64,000 bases of DNA from Hsuehochloa calcarea (lineage: Eukaryota > Streptophyta > Magnoliopsida > Poales > Poaceae), in contig CM070601.1 of the NCBI GenBank assembly GCA_036346395.1, positions 8,491,763 to 8,555,762 on the forward strand, given 5' to 3'. The first letter of the stretch is position 1. Each line of letters starts with the position of its first letter. The position numbers were made by a program, and so were the translations under genes. The notes under the pieces were generated by a model that was not told where the DNA came from, did no database searches, and worked only from the letters and a program-made list of their open reading frames with translations. Positions 1 to 12,240 of this stretch are shown in pieces.

Positions 1-1889
1 CAAAGCCACTGGTCCCCGTTGTTGGCCAAGAGCACGCGAACGTCCCTGCCACACTCGATCTCCTACCTCGCTCGGTCTCTACATGAGCCCATTTGTTCCC
101 TTGCGTTCCAGTGTGTTGCAAACCTGGTAGGCTAGACAATGTCGCACTTATATTAGTTGACCATAGAACCATCGCGTTGTAGCATCTCACTGTGCCACCA
201 CAGGACGCCATGGAGAGTTTGGTGTGGTGCTTCTTCTTGAGCACCGAGAGCACCCCTAGCATCGTGATAGGCCATAGATGTTGATCCAACATTCAACTCG
301 AAGTTTGTAGCCTTGCACAGTAGTTGTCCAGGTGCATAGTGTTGTCGCCGCCCTTGCTAGAGCGTTGTTGCCTCGGTCCGTCTCCCGCCGCGCCATCGCC
401 TCCTTCGTTGCCTCCTTGGACTCCACAACCAATTTTGGGGATCGCCGGTGGTTGCCGGAGCTGTCCCCGCCGGCGCCGAGCTCGCCCCGAGCCGGCCATG
501 GCTGCCCTGCCCCACTCCTCTGTTCTGAGAGGAAGAGGACGACCGGAGACGCTGACATGTGGTCCCAAGGTAATTAGGTTAATCGTAATATGTTAGGGGT
601 TAGCTAGTAGTTAATGTTTGTATGACATGTGGGCCTCAGTAATTAGAAAATCTAATTAAGTCGTAGTTTAGTGTTTATATGTAGACATACGGGGCCCACC
701 CCTTAAAATTATGTGTGTAGACCAAGTCCGTAGACCGAAGGCGCTAATGTGTGGGCCCTAGCCCTGTGAACCATTGGGTGGACCCAGCCCATGTGGACCG
801 CGGTCCAACATGTCAGTCTCTCGAGTTTTCCCTAATAAAAATAATTAAAAAATATATTTGAAACCCAAGTAGACCCGCCCGTCAACCACAGATATTTTTC
901 CTTAAGAAACATAATTAGTAAAGAAAATAAAAATCTAGTTGGACTCAACTATCAGCCGTAGAGGATTTTCTTAAGAAAATTAATTGAAAAAAATAAAATA
1001 AAAATCTGACTAGACCCATCTGTCAAGGATTTCAGATTTTATGGAATTTCCTCTCAAGTTAAACTTTAGAGAAATGACTTGATTTTTATTTCTAAATTCA
1101 AAACCTTTTCCAATAGTACCAAAATAATAATTTTTTGAGTTCATTTAAATTTTATTTGAGTTCATATGTATTTATTCGAAATCATTGTTTTAGCTTAAAT
1201 AGATTCCAACATCGTCGAAGACTCCGCCATTGTTTCAAGACAAGATCAAGACTAAGTAATATTCATTGTTGAGCAAGGCAAATCCTTACAATTGATCATG
1301 TTGAACCTACTTTTCAAATGCAAATTACTTTGTTTTAAAGTATTACTTGTATGCTTATTATTATTTATGAAATGTTATGTTAAATGTTGATACATAGTGA
1401 TGTCATATCTTGTTATTTACTATTCCCCTCCTTGATTATTGATATTACGACTGCCTTGTCACCCTAGACTAACTATTGTAATAAATTTGTCATTGGTTAA
1501 TTAAGAATGGATGATGGTCATGCCTAGAGAAGCTTAATGGTTGAATTGAATATGACACAAACATTTCCATTACAAAACTTTGGGTATAATATGATTCATA
1601 GAGTGGTAATGTGGGTTACCACTGGAAACATGAAAATATTTTACAAAATGGTGGAGACTTGGGCGACTAGATGGTATGATACTGGTGTAGGGGTTGCACG
1701 AGGGTCGGGTTTGTGGACTGTCTCACATGAGTTGATTAAGGACCGAATCATGTACCATATTTTCTAAACTAATAATCGTGCAACCACAAGTCTAATGTAG
1801 GATAGACCCGATGAATAATTTACCGCGTTGTGGTGTTATTGCCATATCATGGGCAGTTGGGTCGGGTTGTTGGACCTGGGCTATATGAG
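1..1889. other. Gene-poor, LTR-like sequence left of the first MITE
   Basis: No convincing gene is seen. Bases 1-560 are moderately GC-rich with only short overlapping frames. Bases 600-1200 are AT-rich, with phrases about gacatgtgggcc and gacccgcccgtc recurring, which is typical of diverged grass LTRs. Together with 2,365-3,138 and 16,148-16,578 it reads as one older repeat into which the elements below inserted. The family is not assigned. The 76-residue frame at 1,537-1,767 has no recognisable domain. Confidence 0.45.
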
Positions 1890-2364
1890 TAGGGATGGCA
1901 ATCGTGCCCGATTACCCGTGTACCCGTGGGTAAATACCCTAATAGAGCCGGGTATGGGCTATTTTTTTTGCCCACGGGCATAAAAATGGGGGAAACTCTC
2001 TACCCGCCGGGTAAACGGGTACGGGTATGGGTAAGATCCACCGCACCGCTTTACCGCTTACCCGCGACATACACTGACAGGTGGGGTCAGTAATCATCTA
2101 CTAGGGCTAACTTACTGATCGATGGGTAAAAAGCATGCTCGTGGGCGATGGGTACCCGCGGGCGATGGGTACCCACGGGCGGTGATGCACTGTTCGCGGG
2201 TAAACGGGCATACCCGCGGGCGACGGGTACCCGCGGGCGACGGGTATGGGCGAGATTCTTCGCCCGTTGTCCTTCGTGGGTATGCCCGTGGGGGGAAATC
2301 GGGGTCGCGGGTATGGGTATGGGCGAGCACTACCCGTACCCGCCGCGCCCGATTGCCATCCCTA
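1890..2364. mobile_element. hAT-type MITE, 475 bp, 8-bp TSD
   Basis: The ends are inverted: TAGGGATGGCAATCG at the left and the complement of CGATTGCCATCCCTA at the right. They are flanked by an exact 8-bp direct repeat TATATGAG (1,882-1,889 and 2,365-2,372). An 8-bp duplication and the absence of coding capacity fit a non-autonomous hAT element. The interior is dominated by GC-rich tandem and inverted copies of GCGGGCGATGGGTACCC (about 2,140-2,262), so a single strand could fold extensively. Frames crossing it are repeat translations, not genes. Confidence 0.85.
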
Positions 2365-2762
2365 TATATGAGGGTGTATCTTTGTGTACGCACCCATTGA
2401 TGGTTGTGGTGGTGGTAAGTTTGGATACGTCTACTACCCTAACGGTGGTATTCCTTGGAGTTAATGTGTTCATACGCCCAAGGATCGAACCCATTGGATT
2501 GTGTAGTATTATGGCAAGTTATTGTAAAGGTCTTGTTATGATCTTCTTAGTCGCACCCCTATGGAAGTGTGTTGATTGGATATCAAAAGTTGATCACATC
2601 TTGTGGTAAAGTTGTGCAACCTTTGCAGAAAGTATTTATAATCTATTTGAATAGTCATACCCCCAGTCATGGGCGTGGTCCAGGAGGCCACACTGATTAG
2701 TTTTGATAAATTTGAGATGAGAGCATGCTAACTTAAAATGATTATAGCAATGAGATAATTGT

Positions 2763-3033
2763 ACGTGGATGTAACCTTGTGATCTAGAGCTAGGTGGATG
2801 GAACCTGGTGTCTAGAGTCAGGTGGATGGAATCCGATGTCTAGAGTCGGGTGGATGAAACCTTGTGATCTAGAGTCACGTGGATGGAACATGATGTCTAG
2901 AGTCTAGTGGATGGAACCTTTTGATCTAGAGTCGGATGGATGGAACATAATGTCTAGAGTCTGGTACATAGAACATGATATCTGGAGATAGGTGGATAGA
3001 ACCTTATGAGTAGTAATAGGTGGATAGAACCTT
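2763..3033. repeat. Minisatellite with a unit of about 28 bp
   Basis: About nine diverged tandem units, each containing a GTCTAGAGTC-like core followed by GGTGGATGGAACC. Some units have GATCTAGAG in place of GTCTAGAG, giving an alternating pattern. The array sits in the LTR-like sequence just left of the 13-kb gypsy insertion and has no coding frame. The rest of 2,365-3,138 holds no gene that I can see. Confidence 0.8.
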
Positions 3034-3143
3034 ATTACATGATAAAACTTGCATGTACAAATGACACTTTGGTTTTAAGTTAAAAGGATAGGTCATAGGC
3101 TTAGAAAATAATTACAGTATTTAAGCAAAACCTGCTTTGTACT

Positions 3144-3904
3144 TGACGAGGATCTAATAATCCTCATTTTTATCTTTTATCTATAATTCTTATTATGGGT
3201 AAATATGATGTCACATAGTCCCCAGAGGTACCCCTTATCTAAAAGGGAGAAGTCCAATAAGTGGTTGTAAGTCTTGCTACGACTATATCATGGTCGTAAG
3301 TCTTTCTACGACCACTACATAGTCGTAAGTCCTTCTACGACTGCTACCTGGTCGTAAGTCCTTCTGCGACTGCTACCTGGTCGTAAGTTCTTCTACGACC
3401 AGGTAAACTACGACCACCTTATAATCAAACCTACAAAGCGAGTGGGTCCAATTGATTAAGGAATCCGAACGCAGTGCGCACGCACTATTATTCCGCTTAT
3501 TAATGGTGCGTAATTACCCCATTATCTCCGGAAGATAATTGCCGACGGCGTGAAGAAGCCGAGGCGCCGTAATTATCGCCAAGATGCGCTTCATCGGATT
3601 AATCAGCGCATCTCCGCAGGCAAAACGGCTACTTCTTCACGACTATATAAGGGCATCGATCAGAGAGATAGGGGGAAGGGAACAAGAGCCAGTCAATTAG
3701 GAACACAAGTGCTATTCTCTGTAATAGTCTTAGTCTTTTACTTGATCATCAAGAATACCATACACACAGGATTAGGGTTATTATTCTCTCCGGAGAAGGC
3801 TGAACTGCCTAAACATCCGTGTCAATCCACTCGCGTGATCTTATCTCTAGGAGACCCCCCGAATCAAACAATCTTTACGTAAGATCGGTTCTAATACACC
3901 GACA
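3144..3904 (+). repeat. 5' LTR of the Tat-type gypsy element
   Basis: Starts TGACGAGGATC and ends CACCGACA, repeated at 15,379-16,142. It contains five GTCGTA...TACGAC hairpins (3,262-3,418), a TATA box at 3,643-3,652 and a downstream transcribed region with AATA-rich polyadenylation-like sequence. The frame at 3,550-3,882 lies wholly inside the LTR and is not treated as a gene. Confidence 0.95.
3643..3652 (+). promoter_or_regulatory. LTR TATA box
   Basis: CTATATAAGG lies in the right part of the 5' LTR. The same site is at 15,880-15,889 in the 3' LTR. It is the only strong TATA match in the LTR and fits the element's genomic-RNA promoter. Confidence 0.7.
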
Positions 3905-3906
3905 GT

Positions 3907-3924
3907 TGGCGCCGTCCGTGGGGA
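3907..3924 (+). other. Primer-binding site of the gypsy element
   Basis: TGGCGCCGTCCGTGGGGA starts 2 bases after the 5' LTR. TGGCGCC followed by a GC-rich tail is the usual plant Tat/Athila primer-binding type. I cannot assign the priming tRNA without a tRNA alignment. Confidence 0.75.
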
Positions 3925-3976
3925 TCTTCCGGTAATCTCTTGTCAACATACTCTCTTTTTCCAATCTCATGCAATC

Positions 3977-5960
3977 ATGGCAGGAGAATGGAACGAGGAG
4001 AACTGGTTTGACTTGGCAGATTCTGCAGACGTCGACATGGATGCCTGTTTCGACTATGAACCGAGTGATGCATCCGCCGATGGTGATGTTGCCTTCTGAG
4101 ATTATTCTCCAGAAACCATCCCATTAATAGAGTTGAGGAGGGATCCTTATCCCCCACAACAATACGCCCAACAGAGGAGCCATTTCCCTCAAAGGACAAG
4201 GGTCAATCCGACCAGGACCGCCCCAGGAGGACTCACAACGCGACGAGAGTTTTTTCTCCAAGTGTTCAAGTCCCTTAAGACGGTCCGACTTGGTAAGTCA
4301 AGTTCGGGAGCCACCATTCCAGACTCCACCAAAGATCTAGTGATTCTCTCTCGGGGTAACTCCAGAGAGGGTGGGATCAAGCATGCTTTTCCTCAAATCG
4401 ACCGCCTCCCGCAGATCTCATTTGCGAACGGAGACATTATAACCCGAGTTCCCCTACCGGAGGGGATTACTCCAAGTCGCCAGATGGTGTCCTCGAGCAC
4501 TCCTCAAGCGGGAGGCCTCGAGCGCAAGTGAGAATCATCAACGGAGGTCTTCGCCCTTCCCCAAATCGTGGTCACCTCATGGAGGCCGAGATAAGGACAC
4601 TCCCGAAGATCACACACTCGCCCCTCGTGGTAATGGCAAGGGCACCACCGCTGGCGAGAGGACCAACACTGATGAACGCGAGGGAAATCCTCGACATTCT
4701 CGCACTCCACTAAGAAGGCCTCAAAACCCGATGAGGAGGATTTTGATGTCGTCGAAGAAAGAAAATTGCGATCCGTAAGAACTTGCTCGGCGCATTCAAC
4801 ATCGATCGGAGGAGGTACAAGAACTCCGAACATCAACGACTTGCTCGAGAATCCCACCAAGAGCTCGCTCGAGCGCCAGTACGATCTCTTTCTCAAGAGA
4901 TTACGCAAAGACTTCGAACTGTGATGACAAGATCGAGGTACCTCATCGACAACACTCGGTGTAGTCGTAGCAATACGACTTCCTCAGCTACCAGTCAATC
5001 GAATATTTCTCTACGTAGGAATCGACACGACCATAAGTCGAATCGATTCCCTATTCGAGAAATACCTTCGATCACCAAGATCAAGAAGCCCTCAAGAGGT
5101 GATCATTCAACACTTCGACAAAGAAATTCACAACAAGTGGAATACGAGGAGTATTCTCCTCGTAGAACTGAGGCCTACTACAGAACAGGTCAGCCTGTTA
5201 CCGGGTATCGTCGTATACGATCACCTGGTGACATTAACCCTTCTTTTCTACAAAGAAGGCGTCAAGAAGTGATTACTGGATGCCGGGCATTTTCGCCTGA
5301 CCTTCGAGCAGTTCGCTGGCCACCTCATTTTCGACCAGTGAACATGGAGAAATTTGATGGATCTCAAAATCCCATCGAATTTCTTCAGATCTATACAACA
5401 GCTGTCCGAGCAGCAGGAGGAGGAGAGCATGTAATGGCGAATTACCTTCCGACTGTGCTCGAAGGATCCGCTCGATCGTGGTTATTAAACCAACCACTCG
5501 AGTCGATCTACTCTTGGCAACACCTCTGTGATCTTCTACAGGCGAATTTCCAAGGCACATACAACCGCCCTGGAAAAGAAGACGACTTGCACCGGATAAA
5601 ACAGAACAACAACGAGACTTTGCGACAATTCATCAAACGCTTTAGTCGTTCGTAACTCAATTCCGAAATTTCGATTCCTCCGTGATCGTGGCTTTTAAGC
5701 AAGGAGTCCGCAGAGAAGAATAACGGAGGACATTGCTCAATCCTCCCAACATCATTCTGCCGAACTCTTCGAGATGGCCGATCGATATGCAACTGCTTCT
5801 GAGGCAGTCGAGTGGAACAACACTATCGATCGAGAAACATATACTCCTCGAGAGCCAGGTGAAGTTGGTAAGGATAAAAAAGCAAAAAAGTCCAAGAAGA
5901 AAATAAAAATCAAAACCACAAGCCGCTGGTTCCAAGGAGGTTCGCCGTGAAAGATGGAGA
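3977..5960 (+). pseudogene. Gag of the Tat-type gypsy element, broken
   Basis: The first ATG after the primer site (3,977) opens a frame beginning MAGEWNEENWFDLAD. It meets a stop near 4,098 and continues in shifted pieces (4,133-4,531 and 4,783-5,655). The capsid-like retrotrans_gag segment is clear at about 5,330-5,655: a FDGSQNPIEFLQIYTTAV stretch followed by a helical SWLLNQP and LRQFIKRF region. Gag would package the element RNA into particles. After 5,655 the frame is lost, and the lysine-rich stretch at about 5,870-5,930 probably marks the C-terminal part. Several stops and frameshifts make it non-functional as read. Confidence 0.8.
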
Positions 5961-6299
5961 GCCCCAAACCACCAAGTCGCACTCGATCAAGGCAAAGGTA
6001 AGCGCCCGATCGTAGGAACGACAAACCAAGGTGGTGTCCTTTTCATAAAAGGAAGGACATGACCTCCATAATCGCCGAAGTTTTCCAAAGAAAGCTCGAG
6101 GACTACTACAACGGCAAACACCACTCCCTACTCTCGGCGGTAGGACATACGAGTGGCCAAAAGTCGCTTGGATGATGAGGAGATGCCGCCCAAGATCCAC
6201 AACATACCGTTGAGCACATCTACGGAGGATCATCGAGATCGACTCCAAACGACAACTTAAAGTCACGGACGAGAGGTAAATTCTCTACATACTCCTCTC

Positions 6300-6690
6300 A
6301 CAATAAATTACCAAGTGGTGGAAGTTACCATCTCTTTTGAGAAGGATGATGCCCGATCACTACGAGTCGATCAGTCGATATCCGATTAGGGTGAACCCAC
6401 CATCAACAATCGTCGGGTCAATCGAGTGTTGGTTGATGGTGGCGATTCTTTGAACATATTATTTACTAATGCCCGGACGAGATGCAAGTACCGGGACAAA
6501 GGTAAGGCGGTACAATACTCCTTTCATGGAATTGTACCGGTCTTCACCAAACCTATTGGCCAAGTTTCTCTTCCTTTAACATTTGGCTCACCAAGTAATT
6601 TCGTGACGAGAAAGTCTCCTTTGATGTGGTCGATTTCGATCGATATAACGCTATACTCGGACGACCAACTTTGGCAAAATTCTTAATGGC
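6300..6690 (+). pseudogene. Retropepsin-like aspartic protease of the gypsy element
   Basis: The segment reads RVLVDGGDSLNILF (about 6,422-6,465), matching the VDGGSSLNILF active-site form of Tat-clade proteases, in which the usual D-S/T-G triad is replaced by DGG. A C-terminal part lies around GIVPVFTKPIGQVSLPLTFG. The protease would cut the Gag-Pol polyprotein. The frame is open from 6,426 to 6,686 and then breaks, so it is not linked to Gag or reverse transcriptase in one frame. Confidence 0.75.
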
Positions 6691-6949
6691 TACTCATTAC
6701 GGTATCAATGTCTTAAGATGCCAGTCCCAAAGGAGTGATCACCATTCAATGTGACAAAAGATGGCGATAGTCATGACCGTCGATCCTCGAGATGGTTGGT
6801 CAAATACCAACTCGAGATGAAAGTCACCTTCGACTAGCAAGTCGGGCCTCAAAGTCGCACCAAAGCCGAACGACCAAGTCAAAGAGGTTCCTCCGACGCA
6901 GAAGAACCCTCAAGATCGCTCATCGGGGAGACTTCCGACCCCAAATAGG

Positions 6950-8170
6950 AAGACGCCTCATTACCTTCCTCCGAGCTAACGCAGATGTCTTTGCGTGGCA
7001 AGCATCCGACATGCCCGAGTCCCGTGAGGTGATCGAGCACAGGCTAGCTTTACGGCACGATAAAGTACCAGAAACAAAAATTACAGAGATTTGCCCCGAT
7101 CGACGAGATGCTATTAAATCGAGTTGGATAAGCTACTTAAAGCGTGCTTTATAAGAGAAGTCAACCACCCGAGTGGTTGGCTAACCTGTAATGGTCAAAA
7201 GTCAAACGGCAAATGGCGATGTGCGTGGACTTTATGATCTTAATAAAGCTTGTCCAAAAGATGATTTCCTTTACCTCGTATCGATCACCGTTGATTCAAC
7301 TGCAGTTGTGAGATATTAAGTTTTTAGATGCATATTCGGATACCACCGATCAATATGTGTTTAAACGATGAAGAAAAGACCGCATTCATTACTCCATTTG
7401 GTACCTTTTGCTATGTCAAAATGCCATTTGGTCTAAAGAATGCCTGCTTCTTTTCAACGCCTAATGCAATCGACTTTTTCATCTCAATTAGGCCGAATTT
7501 GGAAGCCTATGTTGATGATCTAGTCGTAAAAGCATTAAGAGACTTGATCATATCACCGACCTACAAGAAACATTCGACAACCTCGTAAAGCACCGCTTAA
7601 AACTCAATCCAGAGAAGTGTGTGTTTGGAATTTCTTCAGAAAATTGCTTGGATTCCTAGTATCCGAACGAGGAATCAAGCAAATCTGAAAAATAAAAGCC
7701 ATCCTCCGGATCGTCCTCCAAACACAAAAAGGAAGTCCAAAACTCACTTTGGGTGCATGGCGGCTTTAAGTCGTTTCATCGCACGACTAGGAGAAAAAGG
7801 ACTACCTTTCTTTAAACTTCTCAGAGACATGAAGGTTTTGAGTGGTCGAACGAGGCAAACGCGCTTTGAGGATGTCAAGAGGTATCTTCGAGTGCTCCTG
7901 CTCGTTTCTCCAAAGCCGTAAGAGACGCTCTTAATTTACCTAGTCGCCACGCCACGAGCGAAGAAGCGCGATACTAGTCGTAGAACGTGAAAACGCATAA
8001 CGACGGTTTACTACGTCGTGAAGTCTTACACGGCCTAAGGAGCGTTACCCTCGTGTTCAAAAACTTCTATATGCCCTCCTCATGTCTTCGAGGAAATCTG
8101 CGCATTATTTTCAGCGCACAAAATAGTCAGGTTGCCCGAGTTTCCTTTGGGAGCAATCCTCCATAATAAG
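6950..8170 (+). pseudogene. Reverse transcriptase and RNase H of the gypsy element
   Basis: The N-terminal palm/fingers segment is at about 6,960-7,150 (FLRANADVFAWQASDMP). The core follows in another frame at 7,328-7,588, with TAFITPFGTFCYVKMPFGLKN and the catalytic YVDD at 7,508-7,519. The connection/RNase H side (CMAALSRFIARLGEKGLPFFKLL) is at 7,755-7,830 in a third frame. The domain order is that of Ty3/gypsy Pol, which copies element RNA into DNA. At least four frameshifts or stops interrupt it. Confidence 0.85.
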
Positions 8171-8289
8171 GAAACAATGGACGCATGGCAAAATGGTCGA
8201 TCGAACTTGGGAGTTCGACCTCCATTTCGTGTCCCGAACGGCCATAAAATCCCGGATCTTGGCGGACTTTGTCGCGAATGGACAAATCT

Positions 8290-8640
8290 GAACTGCTCAG
8301 ATCCCGACGATTCCCACGACCCGTGGATGATGTACTTTGACGGGTCACTTACTTTAAGTGGCTCGGGGTCGGGTGGTCTGGTATCTCCTACGGAGAAACC
8401 TTAAAGTATGCCATACAATTAAACTTTCGGGCTACTAACAATGTAGCAGTAGCAAGGTTTGCTAGGCGGCATACGAGTGCGAAGCACTCTCGATTCGTCG
8501 ACTACTCGTGAGAGGAGACTCTCAACTAGTCGTGAATCAAATCGGAAAGAGTACCAAAGCTCTAACTCAACAATGGCTCGGTACTTATCGGTAATCGTAA
8601 GCTAGAAAAACATTTTTAGGTTTCGAGGTACAATTTATCC
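8290..8640 (+). pseudogene. Second, archaeal-type RNase H-like domain of the Tat element
   Basis: A WMMYFDGSLTLSGSGSGG segment (about 8,320-8,375) is followed in shifted frame by a stretch reading roughly LKYAIQLNF..ATNNVA. This matches the extra RNase H (aRNH) found between RNase H and integrase in Tat-clade elements, with its DGS catalytic start. Stops follow within about 100 bases, so it is inactive as read. Its presence supports the Tat assignment. Confidence 0.7.
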
Positions 8641-8869
8641 TCGAAGGATAATTTCTCATGAGACCAACTTGCTCGGATGGCTTCTTCCCGATCCACGCAC
8701 TAAAAGGAGTTTTCTTGGAGCAACTCCAAAACCGCCTCTCGTCGAAGAATCGAAACACCTCCTCTTGAGATGGCCTCATTAGATTACAAGGATACTGGAT
8801 GACTCCCATCTACGAGTATCTTTACAAGGGTTCCAGACCAAGATGATCTTGAGGCGCATCGATTATCCC

Positions 8870-9970
8870 GAAAAGCCAAAATGTATACTTTGGTTGAAGG
8901 AGTCCTCTATAAACGAGGAACCCAAGGAATACTCATGCGATGCATTCCGCAAAACGAAGGAATAACACTCCTTCACGATATACACAAAGGGCATCTGTGG
9001 GACGATGCCTCCTGCTGAACATTGGTTGGTAAAGCCTTTCGACAAGGTTTTTATCGCCTCTGACCACTGCGATGCTATGGAGGTGGTTAAAAGTGTGTCC
9101 AGTGCCAATTCCATGGTAGATGATACACCAACCACTCAAGCATTACAAACAATACCTCTTTCTTGGCCTTTTGCGACTGGGGCTTGATATCCTAGGACCG
9201 CTTCCCAAAGCTCCGGGAGGTTTCAATTCCTTTTGTGGCTATTGACACGCTCACAAAATGGATCGGTGAACTCAGAATCGATAACAACTAAGCGAAAAAG
9301 GTTCATGATGAGAAGCGTAATTAGTCGATTTGGAGTTCCGAGTCGGATAATTACGCATAATGGTAAACAATTCGCAAGTGCAAAATTTCGTGAATTTTGC
9401 GACGAGTTGGGTACCAAGTTATGCTATGCTTCATTGCACATCCCCAAAGCAATGGGGCGGTCGAACGTGCAAACGGCCAAATAATGCGAGGAATTAAAAC
9501 TCGAGTCTTCGACCCGACATTAAGCGCTCGGGGCTTGGGTACAAGAATTACCTTCCATATTATGGGCGGTTAAACGACCACCAATCGAGCAACAGGAGAA
9601 ACACCATTTTTCTAGTTTTGGAGCCGGCCATGCTTCCTCCGAGCTAAAATTGCGGTCGACACGAGTTGAAACCTTCAACAACTCGGACCAGAACAACTTC
9701 GAGCAGATGACATTAACCTACTCAAGAGAGGAGAAACCTAGCCTTAACCCGTTCGGCGCCTACCAACAAGCCTGCGCAGATACTATAATCGTAAGGTCCA
9801 ACCTCGCACCTTCTCAGTAGGTGACTTGGTATTGAGGCTCGCCAATCCAAGTCTAATCGGAATAAACTTTCCCTAAATGGGAAGGTCCTTACACATGGTC
9901 GAAGTAACTTCGGTGGCCTGACGACTAGCAATGGAAGATGGATGAGTTCTCTCAAACTCTTGGAACATCG
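8870..9970 (+). pseudogene. Integrase of the gypsy element, heavily broken
   Basis: Translated in pieces, the segment shows an HHCC-like start (LLHDIHKGHL at about 8,968-9,000), a catalytic-core start (GLDILGPLPKAPGGF at about 9,182-9,225), and the second half (HPQSNGAVERANGQIMRGIKTR equivalents at about 9,438-9,510). The enzyme would join element DNA to the chromosome. Frames change many times and stops are frequent, so this is the worst-preserved Pol domain. Confidence 0.75.
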
Positions 9971-10139
9971 ACCGCCACGCAAATTTATGTGTGACCGGGC
10001 TCTCGGGCAATAAAAGTCCGTGTTCTTTCTACCTCTTTTGCCTTAATTTTTGAGTAGTGCTTTTTAATCTTTCGACTATGATATGAAAACACGCAGCTTT
10101 TTTTACATCGGCCAAAAGCGAAAACGCTATCCGGTCGAA

Positions 10140-10645
10140 ACTTCTCCTCTCGCATGTGGTTACGCCCACTAGAAGGAATTTCCTAGCATCGACTGCTACT
10201 CACTTTTTCCGCCAATACAAAGAGCTCGGGTTTTATCTAGTCGTAATGTTATCAAAGCCAACTCTCTCAATCTTAGTCTATTTTTTTCAAAAAATATTCT
10301 AAGTAGAGTGCACTTTCTTACATTTGTTCGACCACATTTGGTGTACTCGATTTGTTTTAACTGGTCGAAGGAAGAGACACACCTAGTCGAAGTCTTTCCT
10401 CTCTGCATGTGGTCCTGCCCACTAGAAGGAAACTTCCTAGTGTCGCCGCCTCCTACTTTGCTATCGAAAAGACTTATCAAGTCCACCAAAAAGGACGAAC
10501 GAATGACTAAAGTACTCTAAGACGCTTGCTTAACTCAAGTTGTTGTTCTTGGTTTGATTAAACTAGTCGGAGATGGGAACATCACCTAGTCGAAGCCTTC
10601 CCTCTCTGCACGTGGTCCCGCCCACTAGAAGGAACTTCCTAGTGT
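10140..10645. repeat. Three spaced copies of a 60-bp repeat after integrase
   Basis: Copies carrying GCCCACTAGAAGGAA start their cores at 10,164, 10,417 and 10,620. Each is preceded by TCGAA...TCCTCTC...CATGTGGT or CACGTGGT and followed by TTCCTAG..TCG. ACTAGAAGGAA and TTCCTAGT within a copy are inverted, so each could form a small hairpin. The repeats occupy the spacer between integrase and the antisense gene and are not coding. Confidence 0.75.
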
Positions 10646-10751
10646 CGAGTCGTTTCTACTCTTTTCGACTAGTGCTTAACAACCGTAACAAAAGCTATAA
10701 GTTAAATAAACCTCTCTTTGTTTTCGTAAACCCGCTTTAAGTACTATTTAT

Positions 10752-10793
10752 TTAGATTGTTTAAACAATCTAAGCAAATAGTCGGGGGCTAGG
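10752..10793 (+). other. 22-bp palindrome next to an internal polypurine-tract copy
   Basis: Bases 10,752-10,773 are a perfect palindrome centred on TTTAAA. Seven bases later AGTCGGGGGCTAGG (10,780-10,793) closely repeats AGTCGGGGCTAGA, which sits directly before the 3' LTR at 15,366-15,378. The antisense gene region therefore lies between two polypurine-tract-like sequences. Confidence 0.7.
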
Positions 10794-12059
10794 ATAAAGT
10801 TATTAATTTAACTTCAATTCTTAGTCTTTCTTTCGTTTATTATCTTTTGAGTTACTAACTACTCGACAAGATGATTTTCAGGAAATGAGGCGGATCATAT
10901 ATTACTCATTAACAAAAATTGTCTGCCTTACAAGGTAGTTACAAGATTACTCAAGGGGAGAGCCTAGCCGCATTTCCTCCGCCACCTTTTTACCAATCGA
11001 TCATTTCCTCAATCGCGACTTGCCTCGATTCGTGATATCGAAGTCGGCTTCAATTGGTTTAACATTAAGGCGGGTCTTGAGCTTTAAGTTTCGCCAAAGC
11101 GTAACTTATCGCACTTGATCGCTTCCCTTATTGATTCAAATTTTGATTAGTCTTCGAGTGGTCACCATTTCTTGCAATTTTCCGACTTGTTCCCAATGGT
11201 ACTTGTGTGAGCAGCTATGGTATCTTCTCGAGGAGTTTTTCCCTCAGAATGTAGCTCATTAAGCACATTGTTCAGGAGAGTGATGTTGCCTTGAAGACTA
11301 GTCTTCATCGACTCCATCTCCTGTTGGGTACAAGTCGAAGCCTCGCGAAGCTTCTTGTTTTCGACCACTTGTTACAAAAGAATAATATCGGTCAAACAAA
11401 GATATACTTCTAGAGGAAGATAACACAAAGATAATTATAGGTAAAAGCTTTTCTTACCTACTAATTGAGAATCCAATTTCTTGACCTCTTCTCGATGGGA
11501 AGCAATAGTTTCAAAGATGCTTTTGCTCCCATGCTCGATGTCCTCTCAGATTCATCTTAGCAATGCGGACGGACTCATTGCAGATTAAGGTCTTTGCTTG
11601 GATTTCAGCCTCGAGGCTTCTCAATTGGGCAGCAATTTCTGAACAAGAAATTGGCATTAGAAAAGGGAAAATACTCAAAAAAGAATAACAGGTAAAGATT
11701 TACTTACCTGTTAATCGAGTTCTAAAACCCTCGAGTTCTTGATCCTTATTCGCGGTAATGCGGGAAAACTCCTGAATAACCAAAGATTTTTCTTGAACTT
11801 GATCCGAGCTTCGCATCTCTTTTTCTTTATCCGAGAAGAAAGGAGGGTTGAGTAAAGGTTAAAGATCAAAAGCGCCTTAAGTTCGAACTTCTCGCTTATT
11901 TTTCCTGCAATCTTTTAGATGCAGAGACAGTCTCTCGAAGTCTATCCGAGAGAACTAATACTTCATTCCTTAGCCTCCTCGACTCCTCTTTTTCACAGTC
12001 GAGTGAGTCAGCTAAGGTCTTCGTATCACTGTTTAACCTACAAAAAACAGGAACGAAGA

Positions 12060-12240
12060 TAAACATCAGCTGAATGGTTGTGAGTACTTCTACAACCACT
12101 GACCTAGTCGTAAGTTTTTCTGCGACTAAGATATGGTTGTAAGTCTTTCTACGACCACCACCTGGTCGTAAATAGTCGTAAGTTCTTTTCGACTGATACT
12201 TCGTCATGAGTTTCTTCCATGACTATTCTCGTGAAACTTT
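12060..12240. repeat. Hairpin cassette cluster in an antisense intron
   Basis: Copies of a GTCGTAAGT...TCTACGAC-type hairpin, the same unit found five times in each LTR, lie inside the antisense intron at about 12,038-12,286. Further clusters are at 13,712-13,860 and 15,180-15,330. The arms GTCGTA and TACGAC pair with a loop of about 8 bases. Confidence 0.75.

Noticed and set aside
3550..3882. 110-residue frame in the LTR, and its partner at 15,781-16,149
   Set aside because: The frame lies inside an LTR, and the two copies shift relative to each other by indels, so it is not under coding constraint.
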